From Saccharopolyspora spinosa NRRL 18395 (GTDB lineage Bacteria > Actinomycetota > Actinomycetes > Mycobacteriales > Pseudonocardiaceae), in the NCBI RefSeq assembly GCF_000194155.1, contig NZ_GL877880.1:7030-71029 (forward strand): a stretch of 64,000 nucleotides of DNA, in the 5' to 3' direction. This document shows, in pieces, positions 1 through 7,921 of the stretch. Under the pieces are notes generated by a model, which was not told where the DNA came from, did not search any database, and saw only the letters and a program-made list of their open reading frames with translations. Position numbers and translations under genes: made by a program. Every line of letters starts with the position of its first letter. The stretch's first letter is position 1.

Positions 1-2
1 AA

Positions 3-440
3 CGGGCTCGACGGTCGCCAGGCCTGCTCGGGGTGGCGCTCGGTGACCTCAACGGGTTCAAAGTGCTCAATGACACCCACGGACACCGCTTTGGGGATCG
101 GGTGCTGCTCGAAGTCGCGGCGGTACTGCGGCACTGGGCTCCTGAAGTGAACATGATCCCGTTCCGGCTGCACGGCGACGAGTTCGCGCTCCCGCTGCCG
201 GATGTGGCCGGCCACCCCGAGGCCGACCGCGCCGTCCGCTGTGTACAGACCGCAGTGTCCCGGTTGACCGAAGTCGACGGCCAGCCGATCGAAGTCTCGA
301 TGGCACTGGGCGTGGTTACCGCACCGACCACCATCACAAACCCCCCCACCCCCCGGGCGATCGCCGATGACCGCATGTACGGCGACAAACACGCCACACG
401 CACCCACCACACCAAGAACACGGTTTCCGTTTCACAGTAA
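3..440 (+). CDS. Degenerate GGDEF-domain protein, 5' end outside the window
   Basis: The visible C-terminal part resembles a diguanylate cyclase domain: DLNGFKVLNDTHGH matches the substrate and metal site, followed by GD(R)VL. The signature loop reads RLHGDEF rather than RGGDEF or RGGEEF, so the first glycine of the GTP-binding loop is His and activity is doubtful. The C-terminal tail (about 20 residues) is rich in Thr, His and Asn. It lies just upstream of the small membrane gene, whose ribosome binding site overlaps its stop codon. The codons before position 33 are open but do not give a convincing domain start, so a 5' frameshift cannot be excluded. Confidence 0.7.
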   Translation, partial: RARRSPGLLGVALGDLNGFKVLNDTHGHRFGDRVLLEVAAVLRHWAPEVNMIPFRLHGDEFALPLPDVAGHPEADRAVRCVQTAVSRLTEVDGQPIEVSMALGVVTAPTTITNPPTPRAIADDRMYGDKHATRTHHTKNTVSVSQ

Positions 441-451
441 GGAGTTTCGAA

Positions 452-637
452 GTGCAGAGCATCAACATTCACCTCACCGGCCGCAGCGTCCTGACCGGGC
501 TACTGCTGCTCGCGGTCGTCCTCGGCGTGCTGGCGCTGGTGTGGCTGCTGGTCACCCCGGCCTGGGCGATCGGGATCGGCGCGGGCCTGGTCCTGCTCAT
601 CCGGGGCCTGGTCTGGCTGTTCAAGCCCAGCGAGTAG
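452..637 (+). CDS. Small AICE membrane protein, 61 aa
   Basis: It starts at GTG 452, with an AAGGAG ribosome binding site at 439-443 that overlaps the end of the preceding gene. There are two hydrophobic segments, about residues 13-34 and 37-56, separated by TPAW, and a short polar C-terminus. Small membrane proteins of this kind are common in AICEs and are often assigned to plasmid spread or mating-pore support. The role here is inferred from position only; the family was not recognised. Confidence 0.7.
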   Translation: MQSINIHLTGRSVLTGLLLLAVVLGVLALVWLLVTPAWAIGIGAGLVLLIRGLVWLFKPSE

Positions 638-651
638 GAAGGAAACGCATC

Positions 652-1572
652 GTGGGCCTGCTGCGCCGTAAACACGACAACAACGCCCCCGCCAAGACCG
701 GGGACACCCGGCGGGTACGCAAGCTCGGATTCCGCATCTCCGAGGCTCGGAAGCTGCGGGGCCTGACCCGTGATCCGGACCTGTGCGCGGTGGAGATGGA
801 ACGGCGCGGGCGGCGGACACTGATCGGCCTGTGGTTCTTCCTCGCGCTGGGCCTGGTGTTCACCACCGCCGGGGTTCAGAAGTTCCTGGCCGGGGACACG
901 GACAAGGCCGACCCGCTGTGGTGGGCCGCGTGGACGGTGGAGCCGATGTTCGCCGGGCTGCTGATCGTGATCCTCAACTTCGAAGCCGTGATCCTCTCCT
1001 ACGGGATCGAACCCGATAGCGAGTGGTGGCACCGGTTGAAGCGGGTCCTGCTGTCGGCCACGCTCGCGATGAACGTCATCCCCCAACTCCTCCCGCTCGT
1101 GCGAGGTAACTGGGACGGGTTCAATCCCGGTTCGGCGGCCGTACACGCGATCATCCCGGTCATCGTCTACGGCATCGCCGAAGTCATTCCCGTCATCCAG
1201 GCCCGGCAACGTCAGGTCATGCTTCTGATCTACGAAACCACGGAGCACGCCGACGACACCGAAGAACCCGGACCCGAACCGGCGCGGCCGACCACCGAAC
1301 CGGCCCCGGCTCCGACCCCGGCACCGGTTCCCGAACCAGCCCCGGCACCGGTTCCCGAACCTGTACCGGCTCCGGTGGTGCCTGCGATCCGGCGAGCTCC
1401 CCAGCTCCCGGCTCCGATCATCCAGATGATCAAGGATGCCCAGGCTCAAGCCCTGGCCAACGGACGAGAGTTCACCGCCGTCGACATCCAGCGCGTTGCG
1501 AAGCTGCCTGCGCCGATGGCTGAACAGGTCGCGGCCGAGTTCACCACCCACAACGGCCACGCGTTCAACTGA
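652..1572 (+). CDS. SpdB-like / DUF2637-type multi-pass membrane protein of the AICE
   Basis: Start GTG 652 follows an AGGAAGG site and gives 306 residues. A basic N-terminus of about 60 residues is followed by hydrophobic segments near residues 62-80, 92-112, 127-150 and 160-180. The C-terminal third has a Pro/Ala/Glu/Val repeat tract (about residues 220-250) and ends in a charged stretch with helical character. This architecture matches the spread and transfer membrane proteins of AICEs, which help move the element between mycelial compartments. It lies between a small membrane gene and repSA. The family assignment rests on topology and context. Confidence 0.65.
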   Translation: MGLLRRKHDNNAPAKTGDTRRVRKLGFRISEARKLRGLTRDPDLCAVEMERRGRRTLIGLWFFLALGLVFTTAGVQKFLAGDTDKADPLWWAAWTVEPMFAGLLIVILNFEAVILSYGIEPDSEWWHRLKRVLLSATLAMNVIPQLLPLVRGNWDGFNPGSAAVHAIIPVIVYGIAEVIPVIQARQRQVMLLIYETTEHADDTEEPGPEPARPTTEPAPAPTPAPVPEPAPAPVPEPVPAPVVPAIRRAPQLPAPIIQMIKDAQAQALANGREFTAVDIQRVAKLPAPMAEQVAAEFTTHNGHAFN

Positions 1573-1691
1573 AACCCGTTGCGGGACAACTGAAAACAGA
1601 TACAGCACAACCATGCTCGGCGGGCAGCACCGCGCGGGGGATGGACCTGGTGGTGATGCCCGCCGGGCTCTATCCCTCGAAAGGTCACCAC

Positions 1692-3173
1692 ATGGTGTTG
1701 CCCACGCTCCCGGACGTCGACCGCATCAAGCAACGCATCCAAGCCCCCGACTACCGAGACTGGCGCAAGAAGGTCGAAGACGTCTACGGCTGCCTCCACC
1801 CGGTCCGCCTCTCCGGCAGCTGGCAGATCACCGACAAAACCACCGGCCACGTACTCACCCGCCCAGACGGGCGCCCGGCCGAGACCAGCGGACACATCCT
1901 GTCCCCCTGCGGCAACCGCCGCGAGAGCGTCTGCCCGGCCTGCTCGGACCGCTACGCCGCCGACGCCTTCCAGCTCATGCGCGCGGGCCTCTCCGGCGGC
2001 TCCAAGGGCGTCCCGGTCACCGTGTCCGACAAACCCCGCCTGTTCGTGACCCTCACCGCCCCGAGCTTCGGGCCGGTGCACAACCGACGGACCAAAAACG
2101 GCAAGGTCCTGCCGTGCCGCTGCGGGCGCTACCACCACGAACACGACCCGCTGATCGGCCAACCGATCGACCCCGACGGCTACGACTACACCGGACACGT
2201 CCTGTGGCAGGCACACTCCGGCAAGCTCTGGAACCGCTTCACCCAGAAGCTGCGGCGGCACCTCGCCCGCGCGGCCGGGCTCACCGTCCGCGACTTCACC
2301 GACCACGCCCGGCTGTCCTACGCCAAGGTCGCCGAGTTCCAGCGGCGAGGCATCATCCACTTCCACGCCGTGATCCGCCTCGACGGCCCCGACGGCGCGA
2401 TCGACGCCACCCCGGCCTGGGGCACGGTCGACCTGCTCTCCGACGCTGTGCGGGCCGCTCACGCCGACACCGCGGTCACCTCACCGAAGTTCAACGGCCA
2501 GGCGCTGACGTTCGCGTGGGGTGAACAAGTCGACATCCGGCCGATCCGCCCCGCCGAGGCGCGCCGGTTCGAGGACGAGCACGGCACGATCAGCGATGAC
2601 CGGATCTCCTCCTACGTGGCCAAGTACGCCACCAAGGGCACCGGCAAGTCCGAAGCCGCTGACCGGCCGATCCGCTCCCGCACGGTGATCGAGCTCCTGC
2701 GCACCACCGAGCACCACAAACAGATCATGCGCACCGCCTGGGACCTCGGCGCACCCATCGTGTGCCCCGACTGCCACCCCCACGGCGAACACCAAACCGG
2801 GCCGGGTGGCTGCGCCTGCAAGACGATCGGCCACTGCGGCACCTGCGACAACGGCGGCTGGATCCCCGGGCCGCTCGACGAACTCAACCTCCGGCGCTGG
2901 ACGCACATGCTCGCCTTCCGTGGGCACTTCCTGTCCAAATCGCGGGCCTACTCCACCACGTTCAAGCAGCTCCGCGAAGACCGGCAGATCTGGCGCTTTG
3001 AACAGAACCTCGCCGAACTCGGCGTCGAAGCCGACACCGTCGCCGTGGTCAACCACTGGGACATGACCAGCGTCGGCCACCGCACCGACGAAGAACGCGA
3101 ACTCGCCGCCGCCATCGCCGAACGCACCCGCCAAGCACGCAAACACCGCTACGCCACCGAAAGGAAAGACTGA
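1692..3173 (+). CDS. repSA: RepSA-type replication initiator
   Basis: This is the rolling-circle initiator that lets AICEs replicate after excision. Visible motifs are a cysteine cluster near the N-terminus (CGNR..SVCPACSDRY), the LFVTLTAPSFG segment, a histidine motif FHAVIRLDG with an upstream IIH forming the HUH-like metal site, a CxxC-rich middle (CPDCHPHGEH...CGTCDNGG), and YVAKYATKGTG, which carries the likely nicking tyrosines. ATG 1692 (493 aa) was chosen because AAAGG precedes it; an in-frame ATG at 1641 would add 17 residues. The stop lies one base before the xis ATG, so the genes are probably co-transcribed. Confidence 0.88.
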   Translation: MVLPTLPDVDRIKQRIQAPDYRDWRKKVEDVYGCLHPVRLSGSWQITDKTTGHVLTRPDGRPAETSGHILSPCGNRRESVCPACSDRYAADAFQLMRAGLSGGSKGVPVTVSDKPRLFVTLTAPSFGPVHNRRTKNGKVLPCRCGRYHHEHDPLIGQPIDPDGYDYTGHVLWQAHSGKLWNRFTQKLRRHLARAAGLTVRDFTDHARLSYAKVAEFQRRGIIHFHAVIRLDGPDGAIDATPAWGTVDLLSDAVRAAHADTAVTSPKFNGQALTFAWGEQVDIRPIRPAEARRFEDEHGTISDDRISSYVAKYATKGTGKSEAADRPIRSRTVIELLRTTEHHKQIMRTAWDLGAPIVCPDCHPHGEHQTGPGGCACKTIGHCGTCDNGGWIPGPLDELNLRRWTHMLAFRGHFLSKSRAYSTTFKQLREDRQIWRFEQNLAELGVEADTVAVVNHWDMTSVGHRTDEERELAAAIAERTRQARKHRYATERKD

Positions 3174-3174
3174 C

Positions 3175-3354
3175 ATGAGCAAGTTGTGGGGTATCGAAGA
3201 GGTCTCCGGCTACCTCGGCGTTCCCGTCGGAACGCTCTACCAGTGGCGTTCTCGGGGCTATGGTCCGGTCGGCCGCAAGATCGGCAAGTACATCCGGTTC
3301 AAGCCCGATGAAGTCGAGCGCTGGTTCGACTCCCAGGCTGGGGGGGCGGCCTGA
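3175..3354 (+). CDS. xis: Excisionase, MerR-type helix-turn-helix
   Basis: It is a 59-residue DNA-binding protein read between repSA and int; its ATG is one base after the repSA stop and its TGA overlaps the int ATG by one base. The sequence MSKLWGIEEVSGYLGVPVG followed by LYQWRSRGYGP and ..KIGKYIRF is the classic helix-turn-helix_17 (excisionase) pattern. With the integrase it would direct excision from tRNA-Lys. Ribosome binding site AAGGAAAG lies at 3161-3168. Confidence 0.88.
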   Translation: MSKLWGIEEVSGYLGVPVGTLYQWRSRGYGPVGRKIGKYIRFKPDEVERWFDSQAGGAA

Positions 3355-4532
3355 TGGCGGGTCGGCTGCCGCTGCCGCTGGGCAGCATGGGCGAGATCTC
3401 CGTAAAGCGGGTTGGCAAGTCATGGGCGGCCCGTGCCTGGTACCGGCGAGAGGATGGCACCTACGCCGATGTACGCCGCCGGGGAAGGACCAAGGAGTTA
3501 GCCAAGCAGGCGGTCCGCGACGCGATCAAGGACCTCGCGCCGTCTTCGTCTGCTGGTGCTGCGCTGACGGCTGCGTCTTCCTTCGGCGATGCCGCTGATC
3601 TGTGGTTGGCGCAGTTCCAGGCCGATGCTGAGGCCGGGGTCTACTCCCTGACTTCGCTGGACACCTACTACAACGTGTATGTGAACCACGTGAAGCCCGC
3701 CTTGGCGCGGCTCCGGCTTTTCGAGGTGAAGACCCCAGTGGTCAACAAGCTGTGCCAGGCGAAACTCAAAGCGCACAGCTTGACCCTCGCCAAGCTCGTC
3801 AAGGCCGTGATCAGCAACATCATGACTTTCGCGATCCAGGCCGGAGCGGTGGACGCGAACCCGACGAAGGGGATCGCCCCCTTGACCGAGCGGCGGGCCA
3901 AGATCAAGCGCAAGAAGCCACGTTCACTCACCAAGAACGAGTTGCACGATCTGTTGGCAAAGCTCGACGCTGATGAGGAAGCGAAGAAGCGGGACTTGCC
4001 CGACCTGGTGCGCTTCTTCGTTGCCACAGCGGAACGGGCGGGTGAGGCTCTGGGCGCTCACTGGGAGGACCTGGACGCTGAGGCGAAGATGCTGAAGATG
4101 AGCGGCAACCTGATCCGAGCACGTGGCAAGGGCGCACTCCGCAATGATGGCAAGACCGATGGTTCAGCACGCGATATCGCCTTGCCTGACTGGGCAGTGA
4201 AGATGCTCTTGGAGCGAGAATCCCAGCTCGGGGGCGTTGATCCGACCAAGCCCATCTTCACCAACACGAAGGGCGGTTACCTCAACGCATCGAACGTCGC
4301 TAATCGGACGTGGGTCCCCTTCCGTCAACGTGCAGGGTATGAGTGGGTGACCTTTCACACACTGCGGAAGACGGTCGCCACGCTGCTGGACGAGGCCGGT
4401 CTGACCGCTCGGCAGGTGGCGGACCTGCTGGGCCACTCGCGCGTGTCGATGACGCAGGATGTCTACTTCGGCCGAGGGCAGGAGTCCCGCGCGAGCGCCG
4501 AGGCGTTGGCGTTCGTGGTCCCCACCGAGTAG
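3354..4532 (+). CDS. int: Tyrosine site-specific integrase
   Basis: The 392-residue integrase has an N-terminal AP2-like arm-binding segment (SVKRVGKSWAARAWYRRED), a core-binding SAM-like domain (about residues 70-170) and a catalytic domain. Active-site residues are visible: Arg in TAERAGEAL, HTLRK, the GH of LLGHSRVSM, and the nucleophile Tyr in DVYFGRG. It would catalyse recombination between the element and the 3' part of tRNA-Lys. It overlaps xis by one base and stops about 75 bp before the tRNA 3' end, the usual AICE arrangement. Confidence 0.92.
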   Translation: MAGRLPLPLGSMGEISVKRVGKSWAARAWYRREDGTYADVRRRGRTKELAKQAVRDAIKDLAPSSSAGAALTAASSFGDAADLWLAQFQADAEAGVYSLTSLDTYYNVYVNHVKPALARLRLFEVKTPVVNKLCQAKLKAHSLTLAKLVKAVISNIMTFAIQAGAVDANPTKGIAPLTERRAKIKRKKPRSLTKNELHDLLAKLDADEEAKKRDLPDLVRFFVATAERAGEALGAHWEDLDAEAKMLKMSGNLIRARGKGALRNDGKTDGSARDIALPDWAVKMLLERESQLGGVDPTKPIFTNTKGGYLNASNVANRTWVPFRQRAGYEWVTFHTLRKTVATLLDEAGLTARQVADLLGHSRVSMTQDVYFGRGQESRASAEALAFVVPTE

Positions 4533-4577
4533 CTGGGAAAAGTTGGCAATTTGTTGGCAACCGGCTCGGCCAACAAG

Positions 4578-4605
4578 AAACCCCAGGCCGTGTGACCTGG
4601 GGTTT
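4578..4605. terminator. Bidirectional hairpin terminator between int and tRNA-Lys
   Basis: CCCCAGG and CCTGGGG form a stem around an 8-base loop, flanked by AAA on the left and TTTT on the right. It can terminate int on the plus strand and tRNA-Lys on the minus strand. It lies on the element side of the tRNA 3' end. Confidence 0.7.
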
Positions 4606-4608
4606 TGG

Positions 4609-4681
4609 TGGGTCGCCTGGGGATCGAACCCAGAACCCGCGGATTAAAAGTCCGCTGCTCTGCCAGTTGAGCTAACGACCC
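4609..4681 (-). tRNA. tRNA-Lys (UUU)
   Basis: The minus strand folds into a full cloverleaf. The acceptor stem is GGGTCGT with GCGACCC (last pair T-G), the D-arm is AGCTCAACTGGCAGAGC, and the anticodon stem GCGGA/TCCGC closes loop CTTTTAA with anticodon TTT. The T-arm is CTGGG-TTCGATC-CCCAG. CCA is encoded at 4606-4608. The 3' half is the likely AICE attachment site and remains intact after integration. Confidence 0.95.
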
Positions 4682-4927
4682 GCGTGCCCAAGGTTACAAG
4701 GTCCGGGCGATCTTGTGCGGTGATGGTCGCAGCTTCTTCGTCGATGAAGATCACACTGCGGGCGGATCACCCGTCGGCTAGTGAGGGGTTCCCCCCTCCT
4801 TCCGCCTAATCCGCAGGTCAGAACATGGGGGAATTTTTTTCACATCGCTCGGAGCAACCCCGGCACCAGACGCACGTCTTCAGGACAAAAGCGAGAAACG
4901 CTCAAGGGCAAGACGAAAGGGAACAGC

Positions 4928-5668
4928 ATGTTGGTCAACCGGACTCGGACGTTGGGCGCGATCGCTGGACTGCTCGGCGGTGCTCTTCTGCTCGCCGGAT
5001 GCGGTCAGCCGGCAGCGGCCCCGGCCGCGCAGGACGGCGCCACCCAGGCCGCCGGGGTCGCACCCGGTCGATCACCGATCCAGGCCAGCGGCTCCACCAG
5101 CACCCACAGCGATCAGCAGCACACCGACGGCGACGACAGCCGCCAGACCGCGAGCACCGACGCCAACCAGAAGTCCACCAGCACCAACGTCGCACGTCAG
5201 CCCACCGGCACCGAGTGCTCGGCCAAGGACTTCAAGGTGGACCTCAACGTTCAGCCCAGCCAGCCCGGCGTCCTCCTGATGGCCGTGTCGAACACGTCCC
5301 AGAAGGTCTGCAAGCTCAACGGCTGGGCGGACGTCGCGCCCGTGGACATGTCCGGCGCCCCGCACACCAACGTGCCGGTCCAGAAGGTCAAGATCCCGGG
5401 CGGTCCGACGGAGTTCAGCCTCGACCCGGGCGAGACCGGCTTCGCCGGGGTGCGCGTCGAGCGGGGCGACAAGGCGGACCCGGACACCGTGGTCGCGACC
5501 GGCTTCAACGTCACCCTGCCGGGCACCGGCGGGCCGGTGAACGCGAACATCATCGGCACCGACGGCACCCAGACCGGCAACGGCAGCCTCTACGCCGAGT
5601 TCCCGGTCAAGGCGATGAAGATCGGCACCCTCCAGCCCGTCTCCCAGGGCGTCACCGTCTTCGACTGA
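4928..5668 (+). CDS. DUF4232-type lipoprotein, copy 1
   Basis: It encodes a 246-residue lipoprotein. A basic N-terminus and hydrophobic stretch (GAIAGLLGGALL) lead into the lipobox LAGC, so it should be tethered to the outer face of the membrane. A low-complexity Ser/Thr/Gln/Ala linker (residues 25-95) precedes a beta-rich domain with a Cys pair (TEC and KVC) as in DUF4232 proteins. It is paralogous to the gene at 7922; both share MLVNRTRTLGAIAG-like signal peptides, KIPGGPTEF-like cores and identical KIGTLQPV..GVTVF-type ends. Its function is unknown. The ATG follows AAAGGG. Confidence 0.85.
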   Translation: MLVNRTRTLGAIAGLLGGALLLAGCGQPAAAPAAQDGATQAAGVAPGRSPIQASGSTSTHSDQQHTDGDDSRQTASTDANQKSTSTNVARQPTGTECSAKDFKVDLNVQPSQPGVLLMAVSNTSQKVCKLNGWADVAPVDMSGAPHTNVPVQKVKIPGGPTEFSLDPGETGFAGVRVERGDKADPDTVVATGFNVTLPGTGGPVNANIIGTDGTQTGNGSLYAEFPVKAMKIGTLQPVSQGVTVFD

Positions 5669-5679
5669 TCCGAACGGTT

Positions 5680-5718
5680 CGAGACGCCCCCGGTCGAGTT
5701 GCTCGGCCGGGGGCGTCT
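5680..5718 (+). terminator. Terminator after lipoprotein copy 1
   Basis: A perfect 13-bp stem, GAGACGCCCCCGG with CCGGGGGCGTCTC, and a 13-base loop lie just after the stop. There is no long U tract, as is common in high-GC actinobacteria. Confidence 0.75.
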
Positions 5719-5835
5719 CACTTCAGTAGGCGGCCGTGCAGGTGGCGCGGATCTGGGAGGCCGCGATGTGGGCGCCCTCGCCGCCGGCTCAGCCCGCCCA
5801 GTCCTCGCCGCGGCTGTGCAGCTTGACCGACAACC

Positions 5836-6027
5836 TTACTGCTGGAACCGGTCGGCCTTGACGGCAGCGACGAACGTCGACCACTGCGCGCGATCGGCGG
5901 TGAAGTGCCCGGCGGCGCGGTCCTTGCTGTCCCGGACCGCCGCTCCGTCGGCTAACGCACCGACCTCGACACATGCATTGCCCGTTGCGCTCCGGCTGGA
6001 CTTACGCCAGTTCTGCGGAGTCGTCAT
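5836..6027 (-). CDS. DUF397 protein, 63 aa
   Basis: The N-terminal WRKSSRSATGNACVEVG and the central VRDSKDR are the hallmark motifs of DUF397, small proteins that accompany XRE/DUF5753 regulators throughout filamentous actinobacteria. In studied pairs the small protein works as partner or antagonist of the regulator. Its start overlaps the end of the XRE gene at 6002 by 26 bp, so the two are translated from one transcript. The function of this particular pair is unknown. Confidence 0.88.
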   Translation of the reverse strand: MTTPQNWRKSSRSATGNACVEVGALADGAAVRDSKDRAAGHFTADRAQWSTFVAAVKADRFQQ

Positions 6028-6877
6028 GGGAGGAGCCTCCTTCTGCTGCAGCGGCTAGCTCGGCGATGAACTTCGCGGAGTCCGAAGCGTCCATCGCGAC
6101 ATCTCGAAGAGTAGTGACCGCGTCCTGAAACGCCTTCACTTCCTTCGGGCTATGCAGCAACGTCAGGGAGCTGAAGTGCTCGATGTAAACGATCGGCTCG
6201 CCCTTGGTGAACGCGAAATGGATGAAGCTGCCCGCGTGGCTCGGGTTCCACTCGGTTGCTCTGCTCGGCACGACAAGAATCTCGATGTTGTCGACTTCCA
6301 CGGCAGCGACGAGGTGCCGAAGTTGTTCAGCGTGAACGGCGGGACCCCCGATGGGCTCCCGGAGCGCGTTCTCCGTGATGATCGCAGTGAAGGTAGGCGC
6401 GTTCTGCTTGGTGAGAACGTCTCGTCTGCCGACGCGCGTCGCGGTGCGGACGCCTGCGTCGTGCGGTGACCATCTGGAAATGATCTCGTGCGCGTAGTCG
6501 TAGGTCTGCAGCAACCCGGGGATGACCGTGGTGGCTACCTCGACGATTGCTCGCGCCGTCCGTTCGTACTCGATGAGCGTGGTCATGTCGCGGTGCGATG
6601 AGTCGCCCACCGCAACCCAGTTCGCATCTCCCGCGACGCGAGCAAGCTCGACGATTCGGGAACGTTCGCTGGGCGACGCATCGAGCGCTGTCATGATCGC
6701 AGCGACAGTCTCGGGTTCCGGACGCTTCTCGCCAGTCTCGTATCTCGCGAGCACGCTGTGGTGCTTCCCGAGCTTTGTCGCGAGCTTTCGCAAGGTGACC
6801 CCAGCGGCTTCGCGATGTTCCCGCAGTTCAGCACCCAATGCGCGAACCTTCGGAGTCCCTTTTCCGTCGCCAGCCAC
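6002..6877 (-). CDS. XRE-family regulator with DUF5753 domain
   Basis: The 291-residue protein has an N-terminal helix-turn-helix (about residues 15-70, RKLATKLGKHHSVLARYETG) and a DUF5753 sensor domain with the family markers VPGLLQT-like (IPGLLQTYDYA), ALREPIGG and WNPSHAGSF. It begins at GTG 6877. The operator-like repeats at 6939-6971 lie about 60 bp upstream, in front of a divergent small zinc-ligand gene. It forms an operon with the DUF397 gene and is probably autoregulated. Confidence 0.87.
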   Translation of the reverse strand: MAGDGKGTPKVRALGAELREHREAAGVTLRKLATKLGKHHSVLARYETGEKRPEPETVAAIMTALDASPSERSRIVELARVAGDANWVAVGDSSHRDMTTLIEYERTARAIVEVATTVIPGLLQTYDYAHEIISRWSPHDAGVRTATRVGRRDVLTKQNAPTFTAIITENALREPIGGPAVHAEQLRHLVAAVEVDNIEILVVPSRATEWNPSHAGSFIHFAFTKGEPIVYIEHFSSLTLLHSPKEVKAFQDAVTTLRDVAMDASDSAKFIAELAAAAEGGSSHDDSAELA

Positions 6878-6938
6878 GCGACAAACCTAGCCGACGCAAG
6901 CAAAACGGCGTGGTCATCCGATGTGATGATCGGCGCTA

Positions 6939-6971
6939 TGTCGCTAGCGACATACTCAATAGCTAGCGACA
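6939..6971. promoter_or_regulatory. Repeated GCTAGCGACA operator upstream of the XRE/DUF397 operon
   Basis: TGTCGCTAGCGACA (6939-6952) is a perfect 14-bp palindrome. Its right half GCTAGCGACA recurs at 6962-6971, 19 bp away, or about two helical turns. The repeats lie in the divergent intergenic region of the XRE gene and the gene at 7018, as expected for an XRE binding site. Binding by this regulator is inferred. Confidence 0.55.
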
Positions 6972-7017
6972 CTTTTTTCACTGCGGTACTCGAAACAGCG
7001 ACCGAGCGATTACCGAG

Positions 7018-7263
7018 GTGATGGCGATGTACCCCTTCCACTGGGTTCCGGCTGCTGGGCGGCGGCATGCGAGTACCGATCGGCGGCCGGAGGGCGCTTT
7101 GGCCTATCCGACCGGCACTTCCGTGTCGACGTTGTGCCGGCAGGAGCTGTCGGCGGACAACTGGGAATTGGCTTGGCTGTGGTCGGCATGCGGCGACTGT
7201 GACTCCGAGGCGCACCGGATCGCGCGAGATCTCCTCGCCACTGCTACCGAAAGAACCAAGTGA
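7018..7263 (+). CDS. Small Cys/His-rich protein next to the XRE regulator
   Basis: It is an 81-residue protein starting with FHWVPAAGRRHA and ending with TLCRQELS...WSACGDCDSEAHRIA. The spaced Cys and His residues (CxxCxxxxH) look like a small zinc site of the type found beside DUF397/XRE genes in Pseudonocardiales. Starts at GTG 7018, ATG 7021 or ATG 7027 are all possible; GAGG at 7015-7018 fits 7027 best. It diverges from the XRE operon. No biochemical role is known. Confidence 0.65.
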   Translation: MMAMYPFHWVPAAGRRHASTDRRPEGALAYPTGTSVSTLCRQELSADNWELAWLWSACGDCDSEAHRIARDLLATATERTK

Positions 7264-7273
7264 CGTGTTGACC

Positions 7274-7553
7274 ATGCTTCCCGGAATTGCCGGGATCACC
7301 GGTGCTGCCGCGCTCTGCCTGCTCCTCACCTGCTGGAAGTCCTACCGGCCGCAGCACGATGGCGGCGGCGAAGGCACCCTGACGGTTTTGGCAGCTCATC
7401 GCCCACGTCGAGGCCGAACGACAACAACAGGACCGAGGCGGCCGACACCGGCTCCGCGAACCGCAACCACCACCGTAATCCACATTGGACGTTGCGGAGC
7501 CGCGCTCTCAAGAACTCCAGCGGCGCATCCTGGAAGCTCTCCGCCACCTCTAG
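7274..7553 (+). pseudogene. Decayed small membrane-anchored protein gene
   Basis: The first frame gives a start, MLPGIAGITGAAALCLLLTC, and a charged linker. After a T run at 7386-7389 the coding pattern moves to another frame (WQLIAHVEAERQQQ). An in-frame TAA at about 7478 interrupts it before a conserved-looking tail, EPRSQELQRRILEALRHL, and a final TAG. Removing one T and the TAA would restore a protein of about 92 residues. Only the tail recurs at 9110-9179, inside the imperfect repeat. It starts 8 bp after the gene at 7018 and probably belonged to the same small operon. Confidence 0.5.
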
Positions 7554-7702
7554 CGGCAACAGACCCGGGCCCGACCGCCGATGCCCCCGACCTGCGGCGG
7601 ACGGCCCTGCGGGCCGGTCGGCGCGACTCCCCTCCCCACGCACCGACCGGCCACCCCATCCACCGACTCAGCGCCGGGACAGCACACACCACGCCTGCAC
7701 GG
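7481..7702. repeat. Imperfect direct repeat, copy 1
   Basis: It matches 9108-9326 at roughly 85% by eye. It contains the tail of the decayed small gene, an intergenic stretch (CCCGGGCCCGA...CCCCCGACCTGCGGCGGACG), and about 40 bp equal to the last codons of the MFS gene at 9292. Here that MFS piece is an orphan. Confidence 0.85.
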
Positions 7703-7921
7703 GACTACGCTCCACCCAAGACACCCCACGTGTCCACAATGGACCACTCGTGGTCAGCGACCAACAGACCGCGAACCATGAACATCACAAACCGCCTTCC
7801 GCGTCCCGCACTTGCCCGAAAGGGCAAGTCCATATGTTGATTCGCAACCCCGCTATGGCATGCACGTCTTCAGGAGTGAGAGATTGCAAAGCGCTCGGTG
7901 CGTGCTACGAAGGGATTCACA

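Larger units (their letters stand above)
1..4609. mobile_element. Right part of an actinomycete integrative and conjugative element (AICE)
   Basis: The gene order (GGDEF-like protein, small membrane proteins, RepSA initiator, MerR-type excisionase, tyrosine integrase, tRNA) is that of pSAM2-like AICEs. The integrase gene points at the 3' end of tRNA-Lys, so the right attachment site should lie in the tRNA 3' half, about 4606-4660. The element continues left of the window; its FtsK-like transfer gene and left att copy are not visible. The exact att core cannot be fixed without the other end. Confidence 0.85.

Noticed and set aside
1290..1375. Short tandem repeats in the SpdB-like gene as a possible CRISPR-like array
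   Set aside because: They are in-frame Pro/Ala/Glu/Val codon repeats in a coding sequence, with no spacers.
2481..3182. Minus-strand 233-codon frame in repSA
   Set aside because: It lies wholly antisense to the RepSA coding sequence, without a domain.
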